In this document: piece by piece, positions 45,745 through 54,487 of the stretch
Position numbering within the stretch: position 1 is the stretch's first letter
How the letters are laid out: each line of letters opens with the position of its first letter
Origin: Eutreptiella sp. 'Long Island Sound 2002'
Taxonomy: Eukaryota > Euglenozoa > Euglenophyceae > Eutreptiales > Eutreptiaceae
NCBI GenBank assembly: GCA_964036045.1
Contig: OZ038381.1
Coordinates: forward strand, 121,585,843 to 121,649,842
Reading direction: 5' to 3'
Length of the DNA stretch: 64,000 bases
Made by a program: the position numbers and the translations under genes
Notes under the pieces: generated by a model
What the model was told of the DNA's origin: nothing
Databases searched by the model: none
Seen by the model: the letters and a program-made list of their open reading frames with translations, nothing else

Positions 45745-46444
45745 TCCCGTGCCATGGTGGTCAAGGGCGGGGGAGATGGCCCTCAGGGCCTTGGCGAAGG
45801 CGTCCCGGGGGTTGGGGGGGTGCGGCTGCGGGGGGCCCCCAGCGGGGGTTGCCGCGGGCTTGGGCTTGGACTTGGGCCGGGAGGCGATGCCGTGAACCAC
45901 CCCGGCATACGTCCCCCGGTTCGCCGCCTCGAGGTTGAAACCCCGGGAGTCCATCAGCGCCGACCGGGTCGGCATCCAAACCCAGGCCTTCCCCGCCCAC
46001 TCAACCCCCTCCAAGCCCAGCCCCTGCCAGCAGTGGGGGACGAATCGCCAGTGGGTGCCCCCCCCCCCCCTTTTCCGCTCGGGGGTGAAGATGTTGGTTT
46101 GCGCAAACTCGAACATCTTCACCCCCATTTCAGGGGGGGGGGGGGCACCTCCCCCCATCCCTTCTCGGCCCCGGCAACTTACGTTGCCACCCCCACCACC
46201 CGTTGACCACCCCTAGGCGCAGGGGCTCGTCCAGGTGGACAACCCGCCCCTCGTCCACCCATACCCACCGCCCCGCCCCCAACAGCCGGTGGTGCACCTG
46301 CACCAACAAAAGCCGGAGAGTCCAAACCGGACTCTCCGGGGCGACGAGGAGGGGGGTGTCCAAGTTTGGGGGGTGGGGGCCAGCCAAGACAGCCGGGTCC
46401 CATGGCAGGTCTTGGAGGGCCCCCGCATCCCTCGATCCCATCAT
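45745..46444 (-). CDS. Minus-strand exons with a GTAAGT donor and a palindromic insert
   Basis: 46,444 to about 46,192 reads ALQDLPWDPAVLAGPHPPNL ... HRLLGAGRWVWVDEGRVVHL then GWWGWQ, ending at a consensus gtaagt donor. After the palindrome at 46,060-46,152 a second stretch reads THWRFVPHCWQGLGLEGVEW, KAWVWMPTRSALMDSRGFNL and RDAFAKALRAISPALDHHGT. Both look like genuine coding sequence (Trp-rich, non-repetitive). I could not resolve every junction. The block sits between the exons at 46,462-47,080 and 44,614-45,597. Confidence 0.4.
46060..46152. repeat. Nested palindrome: C-run / gggggtgaagatgtt ... aacatcttcaccccc / G-run
   Basis: On the plus strand a C-run (46,059) and G-run (46,133) enclose cgggggtgaagatgtt and aacatcttcacccc, a perfect inverted repeat of about 15 bp, with tttgcgcaaa at the centre. 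The whole ~90 bp can fold into one cruciform. It lies in an intron-like gap of the minus-strand gene. Confidence 0.8.
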
Positions 46445-46461
46445 CCCCCTGAGCCACTAGC

Positions 46462-47080
46462 TCACCCCGCCCCCCCCGCCAGCGTCTCCACCACCACCTT
46501 CGCCTCCAGCTCCTCCTTCACGATCCCCTCCTCCATCTCCTCCGCCTCCACGTCCACCTCAACCACCTCGTCCACCTCCTCCTCGTTGACCCTCTCCACC
46601 ACCGCCGCCAATTCTCTCTCCATCCAACGCACCCCCTGATCTAGCGCCTCGATCGCCTCCTCCTTCTCCGCCACCTTCCCCTTCGCCTTGCGGAGGGTGT
46701 CCTCCGCCATGTGGATCCTATCCCCATCCCCCCCCGCCCGGAGGGCGGCCAATTTGGTCTCCCATTGGGAGACCCTTGCCTCAGCCCTGGCCTTGGCCCC
46801 CTTGGAGGCTGCGAGGGAAGCCGAGAGCCCTTTGAGCTCCCCCCGCGCCTCCTCCACCTCCGGGTCCTCCGCCGGGACCGCCGCCGCCGACTTCGTGGCG
46901 ACCAACGGGGGACGGGGTGGCAATGGTGGATGTGGGGCTTGGCGAGGGGGGGTGCCTTGCCCTTCGGGGCCTGCTCGGCCTTTGGCTCGGCCTCCTCGGC
47001 CGGCGCCTGCTTTGCCTGCTTCTGCGCCTCCAGCACCTGCGCAATCAGTGCCTGGGTCGCCGCATTTTGTAGCAGACACA
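46462..47080 (-). CDS. Coiled-coil protein exon, Ala/Glu-rich (minus strand)
   Basis: Frame to 46,462 contains a long charged helix: EDPEVEEARGELKGLSASLA, ARVSQWETKLAALRAGGDGD, EKEEAIEALDQGVRWMEREL, VVERVNEEEVDEVVEVDVEA. The 5' part reads best in another frame, ALIAQVLEAQKQAKQAPAEE then AEPKAEQAPKGK, with the change at the G/C-run near 46,950. Predicted coiled coil, no enzyme motif. Probably the second exon after the intron at 47,085-47,213. Confidence 0.45.
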
Positions 47081-47084
47081 GGAG

Positions 47085-47213
47085 CGTTCTGGCGGCGTTC
47101 TAGGCAACCGTTCTAGCGCCGTTCTAGCGACCATCTAGCGGCCGATCGTGCTGCCTAGATCAAGATTAGAAATTCCCTGGATCAGCGCTGGAACGCACAG
47201 CAAGACAATATAC
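47085..47213 (-). other. CTAG-palindrome intron (minus strand)
   Basis: The upstream exon ends tcgcgag|gtatattg (donor complement at 47,212-47,213). The interior has gcgttccagcgctgatccag, ttctaatcttgatctaggc, gctagatggtcgctagaacg and gttgcctagaacgcc. Candidate acceptors lie at 47,051-47,090 but the phase is not settled. Homologous to the block at 45,600-45,740. Confidence 0.45.
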
Positions 47214-47416
47214 CTCGCGAAGCAGCTCGTCCATCGACTCTTTTTGATGCCATCGTGCTCAATAGCCTGGTTCAGGGAAGCCTGCATGTGGCCCTGGCCC
47301 CTCCTTACCTCCATGGCATCGCTGCCCGAGCATGGAACTTGCGACCGCGCCCCCCCATGCACAACCCACGACACGTCAAAGTATGCAAACAGCCATGTCA
47401 TGCACTGTGCTTGCAC
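47214..47416 (-). CDS. Putative first exon of the minus-strand coiled-coil gene
   Basis: ATG at 47,416 opens 68 codons (MQAQCMTWLFAYFDVSWVVH ... KSRWTSCFAR) up to a good GTATAT donor at 47,213. Start and exon status rest on the donor and on the neighbouring exons only. No family recognised. Confidence 0.3.
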
Positions 47417-47449
47417 ATTGGCCTCCCTGTGGATGGCCTACCACTGACG

Positions 47450-48475
47450 ACCCGACACCACCCAACGCACACACCGACACACAACCACCACGGACAACAC
47501 TGAAACCAGCGACACACACCAACGAACACACCACACTAGGACACACCGGCACCGCCGCGCCCCGCATCGGGCCCACCCGTCCCGCCCAACTCCATCACTC
47601 AGATCCCGGCCCCAACCCGGCGCCACCCATCGACCACCCGGGGCCACATCCGACACCACAGAGCCCGGCGCACCCACCGACCGCACCCAACACCACTACC
47701 CGAACCCCAACCCAGGCCTAGCATGGTGCCTTCTAACCCAACTACTGGCCCATGCTCCACACCCAGCATGCAGTACCGTCCACCACGGCCCACACCCACC
47801 GCCGCCAAGACCGGCAACTGACCCGATGACCCATGACGAAGCCACCCGTCCGACCCAACGCCTCCAAGCCCCACGATTAACCAGCGGTACACACCCGGCG
47901 AGCGCCACCGCCCGCCACAGCCCGCACCCACCGCCGCCAAAGCCAGTAGCTGACCACATGCCCCGGCTCGACGCCACCAGCCTGAATCCGGCCACAAACC
48001 CCCGCACCCAACGCCATCGAGACCAACAACGAACCGCCACCAACCACGAGGCGCCAGCGACCACCGCAGCCCGCACCCGCCACCGCCGAGCCCAACAGAT
48101 GACCCGCAAACCTAGCCCAAAGCCACCAGCCGAGCCCAGCCGCAGAAGCAGCACCCCAAACCGCCGACCAAACCCCCCGAAGCCCGACCGAACCAAGTGG
48201 CGAGCACCCTCCGCCCACACCCGGTGCCCCCCAACACAGTAGCCCACCCTGTGGCCACACCCAACGCGGCCACCAAGCACCAACGCACCCAGCACCAACG
48301 CACCGGCGGACTGGCCCACTAACCGCGCCCGACATCGCCACCCAAATCCTAACCCAGCCCGCCACGAAAAATAGTTAGCCACGAGCCACATCCAACACCA
48401 TCGAACCCACCACCTAACCCACCGGCCGCGCCTACGGCCAGCTCCCAAAGCCTAACCTAGACCCAAAAAGCACAG
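47450..48475. repeat. GC-rich region with ~130-150-bp degenerate tandem repeat
   Basis: The phrase cccgcacccaccgccgcca + ~17 nt + tgacc recurs at about 47,790, 47,921 and 48,069, with a weaker copy near 48,210, so spacing is 130-150 bp. The flanks are similar in composition (A/C-rich plus strand). Long Trp/Gly-rich minus-strand frames are artefacts. Confidence 0.6.
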
Positions 48476-49464
48476 CCCTAACACTGACCCACAGCCATGT
48501 ACACTGTGACACGCGCACCGCACCCCTGGGGCGCGGCCGCCAGCAGCGCGCAATCGACAAGAACAGGACAAACCACAAAGAAGTACGCTACACTGCTACG
48601 CGGAGCCCGTGCCTGTGCCTGTTGTGTGTGCGCACCCCCCCCCATTTCTTGAAAAACTTTTACAAAAAAGGGGGGGAGGCAAGAAAAAACAAGGAAACAT
48701 AAAAGAGTTGCCCCAAAGGAGCCACATGCACCACACACACAGCACACATTGCAAGCACACCGGTGAACGAGCACCACGGAGCCATGGACACCGCACACAC
48801 AACACACCAAGCACACACCACACCCGATGCAGGCACCGGTGAACGAGCTGCAAGGGCCCATGGACACCGTTCACACATGCACACCCAGGGCGGCCGAGTG
48901 ACAGGTGACAACAAATCACACCCCACGGGTCGGACACACTGGGGCGCCCCAGCCGACCTGCCGGGCCAGCAGCAGAGGCGGTACCCCAAGGCCGCTAGTC
49001 CAAGCCCGGCCAGGCTGCATCGGGGACCATGGCAAACGACACCCGGAGCCATGGAAGCAACAGGTGACAGGCGAGCCAGTACACAGTCTAGGAGGGGGTC
49101 GCCTGCCAAGCAGCGGGACCCTGCAACTCAAGCCACAGGGGTGAGTCGACTACCACCTGTAGTGAGAGATACTCCACACGGCTGGGTAGCCCCGCAGAGC
49201 TGCCGCCCAAAGGAGGGGACATGTGGCGCTACCCATGGACACATGTGGGGAAACCCTCTCACCCGGGACACTTGGACCGGGTGGCCGCTATACTGCCTTG
49301 CCAAGACATAGGGCAGTGGGAGGGACAGGACGTCAAGGGATTCGCCTATAGGCGAATCACAGGATTCACCCCATAATACCACTCATATGCACTATCACTA
49401 TAGAATCTTTTAAAGATTTTTGGGTCCTCAGGCCCGTCAAGCCAAGTAAAGAGATCCAGACCAA
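48476..49464. other. Spacer and probable leader of retrotransposon C
   Basis: Contains a short duplication (caccggtgaacgagc near 48,758 and 48,836, each near gccatggacacc), no credible gene, and the perfect 20-bp palindrome gattcgcctataggcgaatc at 49,340-49,359. Some of it is presumably the 5' untranslated region of element C. Its left end was not found. Confidence 0.4.
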
Positions 49465-50634
49465 ATGTCAGCCATCAGCATGGAGTCCCTCACCTTCAAA
49501 TATTTCGTCTCCAAGGGCCAGTTCGAGGTCTACAAGAGCACCCTCCCCGCAGACCACTTGGCGAGAGCGGCAGTGGAAATCATGCAGCGCATCAGGGATG
49601 CGGGGGTGGACCATGACAAATGGCTGCAGGACCTCAAGGTGGCCTCTGGTTGGGACGAAGATCCACTCAAACTCCTCCACGCCATTGCTGGCTATGAGAG
49701 TTGCTGTCGATGCACAATTGAGGTCCAGACAGGGGAGTTCAAGGCGAAAAAGCAGACGGAGCTAGCGGTCAGCGACGAGATCAGGGCTCGCATCAAGTCG
49801 TTTTTGGAGTCGCAGTGGAGCACTTTTGTGAAGCTCTGCTCCAGTGCCGAAATCGCGAAGGCGGGAACGGAGGTGGCACAGCTGGCAGCCAAGCACCGCC
49901 TACCCATCCGAGAGTTTGCTGAGGACATCCCGGAGACCCGAAAGCCAGAAGACCCGGAATTCGTGCTAAAGGCAATGGGAGCGCTGGCCCTCTTCGACAA
50001 TTTCAAGTGGATCATCATCCGGGAAGGCCACAAGCTGAATCTGGTAACGGCAGATGCATCGGATGTGGGAAAACCAAACGCATCTGTAGACCCGGAGGAG
50101 CAGGAGATCTCAAAACAGATGGAGGCGCTCAAAGTGAGACTGGAGCACAAGCGGAGAGCAAAAATCGTGAGACCCCTGACCCCTTCAGCGCTGGACGAGT
50201 TTGTTGATGCCCCGGGAAATGCCAAATGGATGCGTGAGACGACAGCTTCACTGAAGAAATTCCCGGAGTCCAACGAGGAGGAAAAAGGGGAGACGCTGGC
50301 AAAGGAGATGTGGGAGGTGATGCTGGTCTCCAAGGACAACTATAAAGAGAAGTACCCCAGCGTGGGCCACAGTGTGACTGGTGGCTCACATAAGGGCACC
50401 GGGAAGCAACCACAATCCCGGGTTGCGCCGAGGTCTACCAAAGAGTTGGAAAGACTGGGAGCACGCACATGGATTGAAGCGACCCGAAAAGGGAGATTCA
50501 GGTTCGCGGAGTTGGAGAACATCACCTACTACTGCACTGCGAGGGGCGACAACGCATATGAAGTGGCGAAGGGCCCCTCGGGGACTTGTGGAGAATGTGG
50601 AGACAGCCACTGGATATGGGACTGCGAGAGTTGA
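49465..50634 (+). CDS. gag: Element C gag-like protein with zinc knuckle
   Basis: 389 codons from ATG 49,465 (ccaaATGtcagcc). Residues ~1-200 are largely helical, residues ~210-235 form a Glu/Lys-rich coiled-coil-like stretch (EEQEISKQMEALKVRLEHKR), and the C-terminus carries CGECGDSHWIWDC, a C-x2-C-x3-H-x4-C knuckle. By position and knuckle it is the structural nucleic-acid-binding protein of the element. Element A's gag has the same layout. The 3' part overlaps an alternative frame that leads into the recombinase. Confidence 0.65.
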   Translation: MSAISMESLTFKYFVSKGQFEVYKSTLPADHLARAAVEIMQRIRDAGVDHDKWLQDLKVASGWDEDPLKLLHAIAGYESCCRCTIEVQTGEFKAKKQTELAVSDEIRARIKSFLESQWSTFVKLCSSAEIAKAGTEVAQLAAKHRLPIREFAEDIPETRKPEDPEFVLKAMGALALFDNFKWIIIREGHKLNLVTADASDVGKPNASVDPEEQEISKQMEALKVRLEHKRRAKIVRPLTPSALDEFVDAPGNAKWMRETTASLKKFPESNEEEKGETLAKEMWEVMLVSKDNYKEKYPSVGHSVTGGSHKGTGKQPQSRVAPRSTKELERLGARTWIEATRKGRFRFAELENITYYCTARGDNAYEVAKGPSGTCGECGDSHWIWDCES

Positions 50635-50806
50635 CTTCCCCCGGAAGGGGCGGGAGGGGGGGGCATGGCGGAGGACAGCCCAAACAGGTTCCTTTGGCAT
50701 GAAGGAGAAGTGGAGGGGGAGAGCGAAGACGACGACATCCCCAGGGAACGGCCGGCATACCGACGGGCATATGCCGCATTGTGTCGAGCCCAGGCGGACA
50801 GCAAGG

Positions 50807-51850
50807 ATGGGGTCCTGGAAAGCAAATGTGCAAGTCCTCGCAAACTCCTGTAGCACGACATCGCTGGGCACGTACAAGACAGGAATGCGACGACTCCGAC
50901 AGACACATATGGCCCGGCCGGAGTGGGGACCATACAAGGTCGTGGAGCAAGTCGTGTGTGATGCCATTCGAGAGGGAAAAGGCAGCAGTTCGGTCAAAAC
51001 AATCCTCAATGCGGCGGCCATGGCATACACCATGGGGGTGGTTAGCGAGCCGGTCCCAAAACGACTGTGGAAGGCATTCAAGGCAGCGCAGCGGCTGGAA
51101 GAGAAGTCAACACAGGAGTGGGGCAGCTTTGAGGCACTGCAGATCATGGCACACCAAGCGGATTCAGAGCTGGAGTGGTGTGTGGTGGGACTCGCGATAC
51201 TTTCAACGCTGCTGGGCCTCAGAGTCGGCGAGGCGGCCAGCATCAGCTTCCACAGGCTGGGGGTTCTGGCAGGGACGGCGGAGTTCTATGACCGCAAAGT
51301 CCACAGGGCTTGGATTACCCGTACGGTTTCAGGAGTGGCCCTCAAATGGTTGCAGTTCTGCGCCTGGATTGCACAAAGATGCTGGAACCTCGACAAGTTC
51401 CAGCGACTGGTCTCTGAGGACAGACTGCAGCTTGTCATGGCGACCCTTTTGCGTGGATCAAAGTGGAAGGACCTCAGGTGGCATGCATGGAGGCGCCTGG
51501 GCCCAGCGACCATGTACAAGGCTGGGGGCAAGATCCCTAGCATCAAGGCGTGGTTCAGGTGGAGGAGCACAAGAACGGCAATGGCCTACATCAACTGCCC
51601 GCACCCAGGGCGCATCCGGCACCCATTCACAACGCCTACCCCCCCCAGTTACCTCAAGGGGAGGCCATGGATTGCGGGAACGGCAACCAGACGGTGTACG
51701 GAGTTCTGGGCCCATGAGGCCTACGATATCCCTGAGGGGAGCACCCCAGAGAGCGACTCTGGAGATTCCACGTGCTCTGGATCATCCTCGGATAGCCCCT
51801 CACCTCGGAAGGCCGATGGCAGGAGGGGAAAGAGGAGACGCAGTGCGTGA
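50807..51850 (+). CDS. Element C tyrosine recombinase
   Basis: 347 residues from ATG 50,807. The same frame is open back to 50,381 but that part is unlike a domain, and the later ATG gives a normal YR length. N-terminal core-binding region NSCSTTSLGTYKTGMRRLRQ; catalytic Arg in LGLRVGEAAS (residue 139); HAWRR box with His 226 and Arg 229; candidate Tyr 261 in TRTAMAYINCP, 32 residues on. Catalyses integration of circular cDNA. A short acidic ORF in another frame (50,665-50,850, MAEDSPNRFLWHEGEVEGES...) ends just past the start and may be fused by frameshift. C-terminus is Ser/Arg-rich and basic. Confidence 0.75.
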   Translation: MGSWKANVQVLANSCSTTSLGTYKTGMRRLRQTHMARPEWGPYKVVEQVVCDAIREGKGSSSVKTILNAAAMAYTMGVVSEPVPKRLWKAFKAAQRLEEKSTQEWGSFEALQIMAHQADSELEWCVVGLAILSTLLGLRVGEAASISFHRLGVLAGTAEFYDRKVHRAWITRTVSGVALKWLQFCAWIAQRCWNLDKFQRLVSEDRLQLVMATLLRGSKWKDLRWHAWRRLGPATMYKAGGKIPSIKAWFRWRSTRTAMAYINCPHPGRIRHPFTTPTPPSYLKGRPWIAGTATRRCTEFWAHEAYDIPEGSTPESDSGDSTCSGSSSDSPSPRKADGRRGKRRRSA

Positions 51851-51959
51851 GGAGGCGAATGGCCGGACGGCCTGTGGGGTAGGGGGGAGGGAGGTAAATC
51901 GAGACGGGCGTCACCCGACAACGAGGTGGGCAGGCAGCACAAGCCACGTAGGTTAAAGT

Positions 51960-52263
51960 GCCTCATCTGAGTTGGAGGAGGAAGTACTGTAGGAGCGTGG
52001 GTCACATATAGGCGGGCGCGGGCGTGTGCGTGGTCGGCTTCGAGACGGATCGAGCGGGTCTCGAATATCCCGCGAAATGAGCTTTTTCGGGCCGCGCTTG
52101 CGGTAATCCTCCGAGCGCGGGAGCGCCTCAGAGATGTGGACGGTGGACAGGCACACCTGGACACGATCCTGCGCCACATGGGGGATCTGCATGAGCTCAA
52201 CGGGGACCTGCTGGATCAGGACTACGACGGATATGACGGGGATGGCCCGTCGGGAGGTATCTG
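51960..52263 (+). CDS. Short ORF before the element C RT, possible pol N-terminus
   Basis: An open frame gives SRRIERVSNIPRNELFRAAL, AVILRARERLRDVDGGQAHL then DTILRHMGDLHELNGDLLDQ and an acidic DYDGYDGDGPSGGI before TGA at about 52,261, nine bases before the RT ATG in another frame. An acidic stretch also precedes the RT in element B, so this may be the N-terminal part of pol linked by frameshift or reinitiation. Confidence 0.35.
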
Positions 52264-52269
52264 AGAAGA

Positions 52270-53703
52270 ATGATTGATGCGGGCCTTGGAGAGAAGGGCA
52301 GCCTGGACATCCCTTTAGATGTGTGGAACGCGAACATCCGAAAGCGCCTCATTTGGGATATACGGAGTTGGAAGTCGGGGCACGATTGTGGAGGATTCGA
52401 TGTATGGCAGCCGTCGTTGCACATCAGACGCATGATTGGAGTGCTCGTGGACGATGGGTTCCTGTGCAGGGACCCCACGTGTTTGGGTGCCCTTGAGTGG
52501 GAGGACCTCACGGACAATGTGTCGGCTTTCGTTAAGCCCGAAAATGATGTGAAGTGCTCCTTCATCATTGACATGACATCCAACTTCTATTGGAGCCTGC
52601 AAATCCCAGCTGAACATAGGGGACTATTTCGCATACAGGGGGCGCACTTCCACTGCCTCCCGTTTGGGTGGAAGTTTTCCCTGGTACTGGCACAGGACAC
52701 ATTGGCAGCGCTGTTGAAGGAGTTCTTTGACAACCACGTGGAGGGGATCGATGTCTACCGTTTCCATTATTTGGATGATGTGCTGATCTTGTCACGTGAC
52801 AGGGAGTGCATGAAAAGCCTGGGCCATCGGCTGGCGTGTTTCTTGACGGCAAAGGGCCTGCGCATCTCCATAAAATCCTGCCTCGAGCCACATCAGAATG
52901 TTCTGTGGCTGGGGAAGATGTTCGACGTGGCCAAAGGGGAGGTGCGGAACACAGACAAAATGCTCACAAAGTGCTTGGGGATTGCCATAAAAACGGCCTG
53001 CTCGCCTGTGTCTCCAAAGGTGGCGGAACGGGTCACGGGAAAAATGCAATGGGCATTTGGACCACGAAAAGGGGTCACCCTGTTTCTGCAGGGGTGGCAC
53101 AGGTTCCGTTGGGGACATCATCGTTTTCAGCACCGCCCGAGCCCGGCCCTGATATCGGCACTGTTCGATGCGCTGGCGATATCATACGTGCCAGCCACGG
53201 TTGACCCAAGGCCTCGGCATTTTGGCTTTGCGCCGTTCCTGGCAGTGGATGCAGCAGAGACTGCTGGTGGCTACCGCCTGGGTATCTCTCGACGCAATGG
53301 AGTCATGCGAACGCGAAAGATCCCGGCGCAGAACCAGCAACAGGCGGAGCTCAGTGGTGTCCTACATGCCTGTAGGTTTGCGGTGACCCAGAAGTGGCAC
53401 AGGGTCTCATTGTTTGTGGACAATACAGCGGTCTGCTACAGTGCAACCAATATGAGGGCGTCGACGAGGGCATGTACGCAAGTGAAGATACTCCGTGCTC
53501 TTTGGAATTTGTTGTGGCACACGGGCTTGGTCTTGAATGTTGTCTGGGTTGATACTGCGCGCATGCCTGCTGATGTTGTGTCCCGTTTGCCAGACCTGAC
53601 GCCAGCAAGCATCACCAAGGCAAAAATTGAGGCGGCACATAAGTGGGGTACATTGTGCGGAGAGCTGCACCTTGTGCAGAGTTTTGGATCGGTCCGACTG
53701 TAG
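52270..53703 (+). CDS. Element C reverse transcriptase-RNase H
   Basis: 477 residues. Motif A is FIIDMTSNFYWSL (Asp 101), motif B FHCLPFGWKFSLVLAQ, motif C HYLDDVLILS (Y167-D170). Then LRISIKSCLEPHQNVLWLGK and GKMQWAFGPRKG. RNase H residues Asp 327 (FLAVDAAE), Glu 360 (QQQAEL), Asp 384 (LFVDNTAV) and Asp 435 (RMPADVVSRL) are all there. Against elements A and B, about 40 residues between KPENDVKCS and IIDM are missing, which removes RT block 2 of the fingers. Activity is therefore doubtful even though the frame is open. Ends at TAG. Confidence 0.8.
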   Translation: MIDAGLGEKGSLDIPLDVWNANIRKRLIWDIRSWKSGHDCGGFDVWQPSLHIRRMIGVLVDDGFLCRDPTCLGALEWEDLTDNVSAFVKPENDVKCSFIIDMTSNFYWSLQIPAEHRGLFRIQGAHFHCLPFGWKFSLVLAQDTLAALLKEFFDNHVEGIDVYRFHYLDDVLILSRDRECMKSLGHRLACFLTAKGLRISIKSCLEPHQNVLWLGKMFDVAKGEVRNTDKMLTKCLGIAIKTACSPVSPKVAERVTGKMQWAFGPRKGVTLFLQGWHRFRWGHHRFQHRPSPALISALFDALAISYVPATVDPRPRHFGFAPFLAVDAAETAGGYRLGISRRNGVMRTRKIPAQNQQQAELSGVLHACRFAVTQKWHRVSLFVDNTAVCYSATNMRASTRACTQVKILRALWNLLWHTGLVLNVVWVDTARMPADVVSRLPDLTPASITKAKIEAAHKWGTLCGELHLVQSFGSVRL

Positions 53704-53777
53704 CGGGGGGGGGGTTTTCCTCGCATGAGCGATGGCCGGAGTGCCCCCTTTTTTTTGCTGTAGCAGGCCCCTGCAAC

Positions 53778-54371
53778 ATGTCTGAGTGGGGCGACCAACA
53801 TGAGGAGGAGTCCCATGACGAGGGGAAAGTGGGTTCGAAACGCCCACGAGGATCTCGGGGCCCGGAGGGCAAGCTGGCGCAGAAGGCGCGCACGCTGAGG
53901 CGGAGAGCTGAGAGAGCGGAAGGGCACCTCCATGCAGAACAGCCCAAATACCGCCTGGGAGGGATGTCCGAGCAATCCTTCGAGTTAGTGCTGTGCCGGC
54001 CAGTACCAGAACGGGACCTCCACAACGCCTGGCAGACCTTCTGTGGATGGATCACGCGACGCACCAGGGCGCAGTATGCCATGGCACGGGTCGAGCCTGC
54101 TGAGAAGAGTAAGGACCAGACCCAACGCCACCTTTACCTCGACCGCCACGAGCTGCGACTGGCACCAGGAGTCAGGCTGACGATGTCCTTCACCCACCAT
54201 GCCACTGCAGTGCAAAGAGTCACCCTCAATGGAAAAGCGGACCTCATCAAAGATGTATTCAAACTTGTGAAGGATGATCTGGAACAGACGGACTCAGACA
54301 CAGGCGAGGCTGACATGAGGATGACTGTCACTCCTGCACGGACCGTCCATGGCGCTAATGTACCAGAGTGA
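53778..54371 (+). CDS. Unrecognised 197-residue basic/acidic protein
   Basis: ATG 53,778 (caacATGtctgagtgg) is chosen as the first Met after a G/T-rich spacer. The frame is open further upstream from 53,643 but that part overlaps the RT. N-terminal ~60 residues are charged, with KRPRG and a RRRAERAE helix (nuclear-signal-like). Then QSFELVLCRPVPERDLHNAW, FCGWITRRTRAQYAMARVEP, HLYLDRHELRLAPGVRLTMS, VQRVTLNGKADLIKDVFKLV and a Thr-rich end. No family recognised. It sits 75 bp after the RT on the same strand, so it could be a fourth gene of element C or a separate gene. Confidence 0.5.
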   Translation: MSEWGDQHEEESHDEGKVGSKRPRGSRGPEGKLAQKARTLRRRAERAEGHLHAEQPKYRLGGMSEQSFELVLCRPVPERDLHNAWQTFCGWITRRTRAQYAMARVEPAEKSKDQTQRHLYLDRHELRLAPGVRLTMSFTHHATAVQRVTLNGKADLIKDVFKLVKDDLEQTDSDTGEADMRMTVTPARTVHGANVPE

Positions 54372-54448
54372 GAAAAAAGTGGGCTGGAGAGGAGAGGTGG
54401 GGGAGAGGGACGACACGTGGTGCAGGCAGAGCAGGACCATACCCGGGG

Positions 54449-54458
54449 TATATAAAAG
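54449..54458 (+). promoter_or_regulatory. TATA box candidate
   Basis: tatataaaag in a GC-rich setting (accggggTATATAAAAGag), ~75 bp after the stop of the 53,778 ORF and ~30 bp before ATG 54,480. A consensus TATA at this spacing suggests transcription towards 54,480 and beyond. Confidence 0.5.
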
Positions 54459-54487
54459 AGAGCCCCCCTCGCAAGTGCGATGGATGA

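Larger units (their letters stand above)
49465..53703 (+). mobile_element. YR retrotransposon C (DIRS/PAT/kangaroo-like), frames open
   Basis: Three long open frames without internal stops follow one another: gag-like (49,465-50,634), tyrosine recombinase (50,807-51,850) and RT-RNase H (52,270-53,703). The order matches degenerate element A. Codon use is GC-rich and even, and there is no internal TAG in about 1,200 codons, in contrast to A, B and the LINE. Terminal repeats were not identified, so the true ends, and whether the ORF at 53,778 belongs, are open. Confidence 0.75.

Noticed and set aside
47696-48448. 250-codon Trp/Gly/Arg-rich minus-strand ORF
   Set aside because: Arises from the GC-rich ~140-bp tandem repeat, with an unnatural residue mix.
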